Source of the DNA: Oreohelix idahoensis
Lineage: Eukaryota; Mollusca; Gastropoda; Stylommatophora; Oreohelicidae
DNA length: 64,000 bases
Reading direction: 5' to 3'
NCBI GenBank assembly: GCA_024509875.1
Contig: JAMPIV010018776.1
Span: 688,001 to 752,000, forward strand
Shown: in pieces, positions 55,140-64,000 of the stretch
Numbering within the stretch: position 1 is the stretch's first letter
How the letters are laid out: each line of letters starts with the position of its first letter
Made by a program: the position numbers and the translations under genes
The notes under the pieces: generated by a model
What the model was told of the DNA's origin: nothing
Seen by the model: only the letters and a program-made list of their open reading frames with translations
The model's database searches: none

Positions 55140-58100
55140 AGATGAGTTACCTCCATGAATCCAGTCGTTAGCAGGAGGTCCTCGTGGGTGCCCCACAGTT
55201 TCTCTTCCATTTTCGCCTCCTGGGGGCCAGGTTTGAGCTCTCAAGTCACCCAAGAGAGCGCACGTTTGCAGAATGTGTTCCGGAGTCTTGGGGGCCATTT
55301 TGGCATGTGCACTGGTCAGTTGGTGCAGCTTTCATTTTGTGGAGGTAAGCCTGTAGTCTGCAGTGTCCTGTGCGGAGCCTAAAAATGGTGGTTTGCTGTG
55401 TTCTGCCTAGCTTTAGGATGGGGTCTTGTGGGTAATTGCTGTCTGTTCTCTGGCTCCATGCATTTTTGTACTTTCTTTTGATGCGTGTCTTTGCTTCCTT
55501 CAGTGAGACTTTGTTGTGAAACTGTTCCTTCTGGGTGCCTGCTTTTGCCAGTCTGTCGGCTGCCTCATTTCCTGCAATACCACAGTGTGCAGGAATCCAC
55601 TGCAGTGAAACTTTGTTGTTGACGGACAGCTGGTTCAGATGTTCTATGGCTGTTCTTGTTAAGAAATCTTCAGGTTCATTCTGAATAGTTTGGAAAATTG
55701 ACAAGCATTCGCTTAAGAAGACTATATTAGATCCTTTGAGTCTTTGTTCCTCCAATATCTTTGTAGCCTCTAGGATTGTCTGTAGCTGTGCCCTGTTGAG
55801 AGTTCTCCAGTTGCAATTGACTGTTCTGTTTTTGGAGCGTTTGGCATTAGTATTTGGATCTCTACTCCTCCTTTCCTTACTGCTTCTTCTGAAGATCCGT
55901 CAGTGAAGACATGAATCCACTGTGGACTGGGGTATTGGTTGTTGAGGTGATCCAGTGTTTTCGTTTTCAGAGTAGTGGAATAGTGGGAGTCTCCACAGTT
56001 CTGTTCTCAATGCCTGGTATTGTAAAGTGTACAGAGTACGTGAGTATGGTGTTTGTGATTGTGGTAAGATCCGCGATTACCCCTATCTCAAATAAATAAA
56101 ATGTTATTATTTATAAAGTCAAAATAAGGTGAGAAATAAAATATTGGGTTGCGATTAGCTTCTTCGCCCCGCCTGCAAACATATCGCTTTCAATAGGCCT
56201 TACTGTAGATAAAATAAATGACATGTTTGAAACAAATCGAGGCATAATTTTTGTTCTAGACGGAGGGAGAGACCAGAAAGGAGGGGAAAGGAGCGACAGA
56301 AGACCGCCATCGATACGCGTTGTTTCGAATCAAAAATTGTAACGAACGCGCGATATTGCCTTTGGTAGTTTTAAAAATACGATACAAGGCCAATACATGT
56401 ATCGTCCTATAGTCACGCAGTGGAAATATATAGACACAAACACAGCCCTCATTTCTTGTATGGTAGCGTATTTTCTGACGAAACACAGACATTGTCGTTT
56501 TAGTTTGAATAAAACGATAGAGAGAGGGGAAAAAGATGGTGGATTTCTAGATTTGAATACAATTGACGACTAACTTGGAAAAAAATATGGAATTACAAAC
56601 TAAAAAGACTAGGACCATACAATTTATATATACTGATAGATGACAGGCTTCTGGTCACTAATATGTTTCCCTATATAAAATCGCCCCATTATTAACGAAG
56701 ATATCATCAAAATAATAAATATGTTCGGACAGACTGACGAACTGACTCATGCCTGCTTATTTTATCCATAACATTTTTTTGAACGCGTGTTTGAAAAGAG
56801 GCAGAAGAGGGTAAGACCTCACTCAGTTACAACTTAAATACACCAACATTCATAACATCTAAACCCACCACAGTGATATTGTAGTATGCTACGAGCTGCT
56901 CCCATTCCTCTGAGTTTTTTAGGCTACTTCTCCATTGGCAACCATCAGCTCTAACTTTTGTAACTCCGTGTATTCAGACTGAGTCCATATAGCAAGATCG
57001 TCAGCATGTAGTTCCCTGTGGATGTATAGTATGAATAGCTTTGGCAGATCGTCTATGAAGATGATAAAGAGTGTTGGGTATAGTACTCCTCCCTGTGGGA
57101 CCCCTTCTGGTATGTCAACCATTCTGCTTTTCTTTCCCTGGAGTTTAACTCTTGCATGTCTACCACGTAGGAAGTTCTTAATCCACTGTAGCATTCTGCT
57201 TCCGATTCCTTTCTGTACTAGTTTTAGCAGTAGGCCCTTTTTCCAGACTTTATCAAATGCCTTTGTGAGATCAAAGAAAGTAGCCAGGAGTTGGGACGTT
57301 TTCTGGAAAGATCTTCAATTTCTTGGGCGAGATATGCTGTTTGATCGTCAGTGCTTCTGTGTTTTCAGAAGCCTGATTGGCAGTCATCTAGTAGCTTGTT
57401 TTCTTCAAGGTAATTTCGAAGCCTGTTGTTGACCATCCTTTCCATTACTTTTCCCAGGCAGCTTAACAGGCTGATTTGTTAGTTTTTGATTTCCTTTTCT
57501 TTGCAACTGGTATTGTTTCTGCCTCTTTCCATTCTTCTCTGAAGATCCCTTGTGTCCACGACTCATTAAAGAGGTCTAATATTCTGGCCTTTCCACGAGG
57601 TTCTAGATGCTGGATCATTTCATTTGTGATTCCGTCTGGCTCTGGGTCCTTTTCCTTTTTAAGATTCTGGAATGCTATATTCAGTTTTGTTATTTGAAAG
57701 AGTGAGGTCATTGAGTCTGGGCATGGCTGCTGAATTCGAAGGTTTTTTGTCTCTTGTCTTACTTCAGCAGTTCTTGTTCTTGTCATCTTGATTGTGTTTT
57801 CTTCAACGTAGAAGTTTGCTAGAACGTTTGCAGCCTGTGAACCAGTGTAGGATTTTCCATTTTCTTCAATAATGATGCTTCATTGGGGTTTGTTCTCTTC
57901 ATTGAGACATTTGACCAGTTGCCATACTTTTGTGGTGTCTTTTTCCATGTTAAGTGATGGTAGTTTTTTTCTCTTCAACTGGATCTGATGCAGTTCAGTT
58001 TTTCTCTTCTGAATATAGCTTATTGTTTGTTGCGTTCAATGATGTTTGTTTCAGTTGGATTATTTTCCATTTTGAATCTTGCAGCAGATGCCTGATCATG

Positions 58101-59150
58101 AATCTCTTGGAGTTTTCTGTTCCATAAGGGTTTGTAATTATGCCTTCTTCTGCCTCTGGGTATATTCTTGTTGGCAGCTTTCATGTGTGTTAGTATCTTT
58201 GTATTTTTCCTCATATTTGTTGTTTCAAAGTGTACTTCCAGTTTTTCTTCTGTGAGGGTTAGGTAGGCATTCCAGTTTGCCTTTTTGTAGTTCCACCTGG
58301 CAATTTTATATCTTTTTTTCTGCTGTAGGTCCCTTTTATTGTGAGAATGATAGGTTTATGGTCACTCCCTCCAAGTTGTTTGGTTACTGCTCTTTCTGTC
58401 ACACGCTGGATATTTTATGTTGCAACAGCAAGATCTGGGGTGCTCTGAGATTTCCATCGTCTGGAGTAGAAGGTTGGCTCTGCTTGTAGGTTGTTTATGA
58501 GGAGTATTCAGTTTTCTATCATCCAGTCTTCTACTTCTTCTCCTCGTGAGTCTATGGCTGGGTATTCCCAACGGGGTGAGTGGCTGTTGAAGTCTCCCAC
58601 TATGATGTGGTTTGATTTTGAAAGGGGAATTTTCCTAAGGTTTAGTTGTTTATTGTTTGGGCAGTAGAAGTTTGTAACAAACAGGGGTTCTGGTGTTGTG
58701 TGTAGTTTGATGGTGAGATGTTCAGAATCCTCTAGGTTCAGTGCAATTTCTGTATTTGGGATATTGTTTCTTACCATAGTGATGATCCTACCTGTGTGGC
58801 CTTGTCTGTCTTGTCGGAAACATTCAAAGCCTCTGACAGAGAATCAGCAGCTTTCGTTCAAGTGAGTTTCCTGGATGCACAGAACATCTTTCTTTTCTTT
58901 CTGGAGGAAGTTCTGAAATTCAAGTTTTTTCTTCACTGTTCCTTTGCATAATCTTAATTGTGTTATTTTTGGTTTGGCTGGTAGCTCTACTCTGCTTAAT
59001 CCCGGGACCCCGGTACGCAGAATCATCGTCAGTAGCCTTTGGTGGATCCTTTCGTGGCTGTGGGTCCGGTGCCCCACCTGCCTGGTGATGATCCCCCGTG
59101 GCAGCCCCATTTCGTGTAATAAAGCCGAGCATAGTCATTAACTGTATGAT
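55140..59150 (-). pseudogene. LINE-C (I/Nimb-like), decayed near-complete copy
   Basis: From its 5' side: endonuclease pieces (CIQETHLNESC; HIIVGDFNSHSPRWEYPAI; RGEEVEDWMIEN) at 58200-59110. Next come RT pieces at 57463-57786 (KKEKDPEPDGITNEMI, WKEAETIPVAKKRK) and 56919-57194 (VPQGGVLYPTLFIIFIDDL, and HADDLAIW where Y or F is normal before ADD). The RNase H is at 55246-56060 (WIPAHCGIAGNEAADRLAKA and FRLRTGHCRL). The finger region between RT and RNase H is replaced by about 790 bases of unrelated DNA (56090-56880). Stops and shifts occur throughout. It is related to the plus-strand copy at 61400-64000. Confidence 0.88.
56090..56880. other. Unassigned insertion inside LINE-C
   Basis: AT-rich DNA breaking the LINE between its RT and RNase H domains. 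The segment 56663-56740 resembles 32636-32710 (CCATTANNAACGAAGATAT), so it carries a dispersed repeat. I see no coding frame or clear termini. Confidence 0.5.
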
Positions 59151-59443
59151 GCGTACATGTACCATTTCCATTGCTGGGTATCCACGCCTATTAGGCTGAC
59201 ATGTTCAGTCTTCGGTGGGCGAAGTTATGGAGTCTTTCTGTCCATGTTCTTCCACATCCTAACACTGCCCGCAAGACATCGGAGGTTTGGAGAGTAGCCT
59301 TCTCTGTTCTTTTTGAGCCGGGTGTGACAGAGTATGTAAATAAATTTAAATGTATCAACACGTTTTTGCTTCCACCTGTTTCCCACCTCTCTTTGCTTTT
59401 TAATATCCACGTTTCTTTAACGCAGAAGGCATGCGCTTCGATA
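59151..59443. other. Unassigned, possibly LINE-C 5' region
   Basis: It lies upstream of the minus-strand LINE endonuclease. No recognised domain. Confidence 0.3.
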
Positions 59444-59830
59444 TGTGATAGGGTGGGCGAGATGATGATGTTGTGATATTTGATCACTCTCTTGCACACT
59501 CGCAACCGACCCGATCAACAATAAAACTCTTGATTCTTAAGGCAGGGGCTGTATTTATTTTTACAACCCATTCAGTGACTAAGGGCACACTGAAGCAAAC
59601 ATTAAACAAATAAACCAGCAAACAAAACACCAAACAAACACCCAGCTAGTGCTCGATTGCTAATGTGTCATGTCTCTGATCCTCTTCTATCGACACAGGG
59701 CTAGCCTAACTTCGTTTATCTCTCGTCTCGTCTGAATCTTCAAATTGGCCTGTTTGCCGCTCGCTATCTCTTTATATAAGCCCTCGAGCGAATCACTCAA
59801 CTTACTGCGCGGCGCGTAGTAATTGCACCA

Positions 59831-60055
59831 CGCAAATAACACTCGCCTTAAATGCTCTATTAGGCATGAAAACACAGATATGGCCCACAACTATCAAATA
59901 TAACACACGACTATCAAATATAACACACCACAACTAATTCTACGCAAATAACACTCGCCTTAATTGCTCTATTAGGCATGAAAACACAGATATGGCCCCC
60001 AATTATCAAATATAACACACGACTATCAAATATAACACACCACAACTAATTCTTA
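59831..60055. repeat. 112-bp tandem duplication within the solo LTR
   Basis: CGCAAATAACACTCGCCTTA begins at 59831 and again at 59943, followed by nearly identical sequence including ATCAAATATAACACACGACT. Confidence 0.85.
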
Positions 60056-60265
60056 CACAACGGGCCGATCACCCGTTTGCCAGTCACTTCGATTACGGAA
60101 ACAACAGCAAATGGGTTGATTTGCCGTTGCCCTAAAGACGCCACTAGGCGTGATGGGAAACAATGGCAAAGAAAACCTATCTGCTGTTGCCCTGAGACGC
60201 CACTAGGCGTAATGGCCACTAACTGCTTTGACGGTCGGTGGCTAAGGACGAAAGAAAGAAGAAGA
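60056..60265 (+). repeat. SINE1 copy, 210 bp, 14-bp target duplication
   Basis: It is inserted into the solo LTR and flanked by ACAACTAATTCTTA (60042-60055 and 60266-60279). It is closely similar to 51402-51610 and ends in AAAGAAAGAAGAAGA. Confidence 0.9.
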
Positions 60266-60468
60266 ACAACTAATTCTTAGGCTTTATTATGGCCTAGTCA
60301 TCAATCTTCTTCTTTGTCAGAATTTTCACATCCCAGCAATGCTTGCTCGCGCCGTCACGTGTGCTGACAATCACATGGGTTGCGCGCACATCGAAAATAT
60401 ACGGGCGATAAATATGCCATGAACATGAAGGGGAAAGCCAGGGTGTCTTTACGGCCCCATCACAGATA

Positions 60469-61399
60469 TCTGTCGAACTCAAATTGTAGCCACGCCTATT
60501 TTCTTGTTCTATGTCTTACAGGCAGTTGTAATGTTTACCAACAGACCTATTAGTTAGTCCTGAGCCGTTAACTGTATTTATCACGCGAACGATTGGGTAA
60601 TCGCTGAAATATTGACATATCAGAGAATGAGTCGTCTAATTTTAAAATCAAGGGCGATAAGTTAAGACGTATTTTTTCGGTAATTACTTTGGTCGGGGGG
60701 AATTAATCTGAGGAAAGGGGAGATAAATCACAGTTACCCCCCCCCCCCCCATCCGTTCGTTCGTGAACGTAATTAGCTACAGACGAGACGAGATCAAAAA
60801 GACTAGTTGCTCGTTGGAGACGTCTACGGTCGGCATAAGTGTAAAAATAAGCTTTGATTCAGCATTCGACCGAAGAATTCCCCAAAATCTAAGCGAAGGC
60901 GTAAAATCTAGCAAGTGATAGCGATATTCTGACCATTTAATATATATACTACAGCTTTTCAACTCAGTTTATCTAGTACCCACAGAATTTTCAGACGTCT
61001 AGCTTCGAATTCTAGATCCATTATACCAGTGGAATTTCTTAGTTTTTCCGATTGGAGATAGTCATATTTCTGTGTTGCCGTAAATATTATACTAGAATTT
61101 TGAGTGATTTAATTGTTAAGTCCGGCATTATATTTCACTAAGATTTTCTGCGTTGAGTGGTTTAATTGTTAAAAGTTTGACATTTATATTTCACTAGGAT
61201 TTACTGTGTTAATTGGCTAGCAGAATTAAAATAATATATAGCTAATATTTTCCAGCTGTAACATAAATTTAATTAATTGCTAATAACCAGAAAGAGATAT
61301 TTTAATTGACGAGTAAATTCACTAGGCAAGGTATACCGACGAAATATATATTTATCTTCTATCCATCATGTGTCAATTTTGTAAATGACTAGAATTTAT
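60469..61399. other. No gene; short tandem repeat at 61099-61209
   Basis: TTGAGTGATTTAATTGTTAA ... ATATTTCACTA occurs twice with a period of about 55 bases. A run of 14 C lies at 60737-60750. Nothing else is recognised. Confidence 0.45.
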
Positions 61400-61883
61400 T
61401 TCACGGATTAATAAGACCGATCCTGGCAAAGGGGCGACCGACCCCAACCAGGCGCGTCCACGGGTGGCGGATAGTGGAACGACCTCCAGATATGGTGTGT
61501 CAGCTGCGAATTAAGTCAGCATTGCTGGACGAATAAGCAGTCGCGGATCAAACGGCGATGTCCTCCCAGCAGGACGGGGAGGGGTAACAGGTGGCACTGA
61601 TACCCCCACTGAAATCCCCCATATGTTCTATGACGGGTGCATCAAGCGAGTAAGAGCCGCTATAAGCTCTAGCCACGAGGAAGGTAAACCTCGGTAAACA
61701 AACCAATCTGCTGCCTTGCAGCTACCACCGGGAGATGGAAAGGCTATGGGAGACAACCCTGAACAACAAACACAACCCGGCCTGCCGAAGACGGAGTGTG
61801 TTAGCTACGGCGCAGACACCGGGAAAAATTAGGACACACACGCTTTTGCGGTATGGAGTCATGCGACAATCTCGACTTACGTC
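61400..61883 (+). other. 5' UTR of the plus-strand LINE-C
   Basis: GC-richer sequence leading into the endonuclease frame. It includes GGGTGGCGGATAGTGGAACG and a 108-codon frame (61735-62061) overlapping the next one, in which I recognise no gag-like domain. CTGCTGCCTTGCAG near 61708 is shared with 19868-19885. Confidence 0.5.
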
Positions 61884-64000
61884 ATGGCGTCGCTCCTATC
61901 AGCTACAACCGGGGAGGAGCGGAGCCGGGCCCCTAGCCTCGAAAGGGCCCACCCAAGCAACCGGTGCCTTTGCCAACCAAATGGTCGGGGAAGGCAAATT
62001 AGAGCAACTGACCAACCAACCCACTATCTTACAGTGGCTCAATGGAATGCAGAAGGAGTGAGGAACAAGAAACCGGAGTTACAAGAATTCCTCAGGGAAA
62101 ATAACATTGATATAATCTGCATCCAAGAAACTCACCTAAAAGATACCCAACGATTTTTTGTACGGGGATACCAATCCTTCCGCCAAGACAGGGCAAAAAG
62201 AACTAAGGGAGGAATCCTCACACTGATTAAAACCTCAATCCCAGCAGTAGAGACACACAGATCTGGTGAGGACGAACTTGAATACATAACAGTCCAACTA
62301 CTGCTGCCCAGTGGAGACTTAATGATCACAAACTGCTACAGCCCTCCAACCACAACTCTGGAGCTACACAAATTGAAGCTTGCAGCATCGAGACACCTCA
62401 TTATGGGTGACTTCAATAGCCACTCACCCAGCTGGGGCTATGACGCAACAGATCCAAGAGGAGAAGAGGTGGAAGATTGGATGGTAGAGAATAAACTAAT
62501 TCTAATAAACCAACCAGAGGATAAGCCCACCTTCTATTCCAGAGTATGGAAAACAACGAGCACACCAGATCTTGCTATGGCTACAGATGACATACATCGA
62601 CTCACCACCAGAACAGTAAATACTCAACTTGGGGGAAGTGACCATGTACCAGTCACATTACAGATATCTGAGATAAGAAGTGCAGGAGAAATCAATATGT
62701 CTCCTAGTTGGAATTTCAAAAAAGCAAACTGGGGATTTTTTAAAGAACAAGCCGACAATTTCTGTCAGAACATTGCCCACTCAAATAACATCAATAAAAA
62801 CATCTCCATCATCAGTGAGGCAATCATCCAAGCAGCAAAGAAGTCAATTCCACGAGGTAAACGACGAGACTACAAACCATTCTGGAGTGACAACCTGGGA
62901 AAACTCCATAGTGAATTAAATAAAGCACGGGAAACTATGGAGCAAAATCCCACATTAGAGAACACACAGAGGCACAACAGCATAAAACAAGCTTTCAATG
63001 AACAAAAGAAAGCTGAAATCCAAAGGAGCTGGCACCAGAAGACCAGCAGTCTCAACATGGAAAAGGACTCAAGCAAGCTGTGGAATCTGACAAGAGTGCT
63101 AAATGAAGAAACAACAACAACCAGCTACTGTAAGACTGTCATCAAGGAAAATGAAAAATACCACACAGGAAAGATGGCAGCAAACATCCTGGCAGATTTC
63201 TACAAGGAAGAAAGCACCACATCACTTTCACATGCACGGATCCAAGAAGTACGTAAGGAAGTAAAAGAAAAACTGAAGCACCAAAACCCAGATATCTGCA
63301 TGAAGTCACCCCTTACTATGAGAGAACTCAGTGCTGCCATAACAAAACTAAAGAACAGAAAAGCTCCAGGAAAAGATGGCACCACAAATGATATGATCAA
63401 GAACCTTGGACCTGTAGCCAGGCACAAGCTCCTCCTAATCTTCAATCAGTCATGGAGTACTGGAAAATTTCCAGATCAATGGCGAGAAGCAATCATTGTT
63501 CCCATCAGAAAGAAACAAAAGGAGAAAACAAGCAAGTCCAGCTAACGACCAGTTAGCCTACTGAGCTGTCTGGGTAAGGTAATGGAAAGAATGGTGAACT
63601 CAAGATTACTGAAACATCTGGAAAAAAACCATCTGCTTGATAACACACAGTCAGCATTTAGGAAAAATCGCAGCACCGAAGACCAACTAGTATATCTAGC
63701 CCAGGAAGTAGAAAATGCCTTTCAGGAGAAAAAGAAAGTACTGGCGGTTTTTGTAGACTTGACAAAAGCCTTTGATAAGGTATGGAAAGAAGGACTCCTC
63801 CTTAAGATGCTCAACAGCAAAATTGAAGGGAGAATGTTCAACTGGATACGGGACTTTCTTCGATACCGCACAGCAAGAGTAAAACTTGACGGGAAACTGA
63901 GCCATCGCGTCACTCTACAACAGGGTGTGCCACAAGGAGGAGTTATCTCCCCCACACTTTTTATCATATATATAAATGATATTGCAGAGAAACTGTCCGG
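61884..64000 (+). pseudogene. LINE-C (I/Nimb-like) endonuclease-RT, one in-frame stop, runs off the window
   Basis: The frame is open from ATG 61884 to a TAA at 63543-63545, then continues in the same frame to the window edge. The endonuclease motifs are complete: N55 (AQWNAEG), E82 (QETHL), D176 (GDFNSHSP), D253-H254 (GSDHVPV). RT follows with LKNRKAPGKDGTTNDMI, WREAIIVPI, then after the stop SAFRKNRSTEDQL, FVDLTKAFDKVW and QQGVPQGGVISPTLFI. The catalytic ADD and RNase H are beyond the window. The single TAA replaces the usual tyrosine of the SYRP motif. The true start may lie upstream if an ORF1 exists. Confidence 0.9.

Larger units (their letters stand above)
59444..60464 (-). repeat. Solo LTR of the element 1 family
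   Basis: Plus-strand ends are TGTGAT and ATCACA, with a 4-bp target duplication GATA (59440-59443 and 60465-60468). In reverse it carries the TATA box (59771-59778), the polyadenylation signal (59554-59559) and the TTGTTTGTTT-rich stretch of the LTR at 5702-6356. It is 1021 bp long because of a 112-bp tandem duplication and an inserted SINE1. No internal element sequence is present, so recombination between two LTRs is likely. Confidence 0.9.

Overview
The window looks like intergenic DNA from an invertebrate animal, probably a mollusc and perhaps a gastropod. This rests on the mix of Gmr1-like Ty3/gypsy elements, RTE-like and I/Nimb-like LINEs and short (GAAGAA)-tailed repeats, not on any host gene. 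I could not find one convincing host exon, tRNA, rRNA or other cellular gene. Almost every long reading frame belongs to a transposable element or to a tandem repeat.

Layout. (1) 1-6356: Ty3/gypsy element 1 on the + strand, missing only the outer part of its 5' LTR. It has gag, a -1 frameshift site, a pol broken by one frameshift in the RNase H region, a polypurine tract and a 3' LTR. (2) 6746-16413: element 2 on the - strand, a damaged Gmr1-like Ty3/gypsy element with about 2.5 kb LTRs. (3) 16.4-39.2 kb: a mosaic of LINE fragments (several families, mostly 3' ends), SINE-like repeats, a hAT-type MITE, an LTR remnant and several minisatellites in otherwise featureless AT-rich DNA. (4) 39592-49067: element 3 on the - strand, a young and apparently intact Gmr1-like element with one 1459-codon gag-pol frame. 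It sits inside a 45/42-bp minisatellite and has a 5-bp target duplication. (5) 49.1-61.4 kb: the rest of that minisatellite, more LINE pieces (one RTE-like copy with a 13-bp target duplication nested in an older LINE), a decayed I/Nimb-type LINE on the - strand, two copies of SINE1, and a solo LTR of the element 1 family. (6) 61.4 kb to the end: a better preserved I/Nimb-type LINE on the + strand, cut by the window edge.

Most striking points. In elements 2 and 3 the integrase is encoded upstream of reverse transcriptase, the reverse of the usual Ty3/gypsy order. Their LTRs carry two hairpins whose stems differ between copies by paired changes, which suggests a conserved RNA structure. In element 1 the slippery site lies inside the Gag zinc-knuckle codons, so frameshifting breaks that knuckle while the pol frame supplies two others. 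The (GAAGAA)-tailed SINE1 resembles both ends of a resident LINE. Two minisatellites appear to have grown out of LINE coding sequence.
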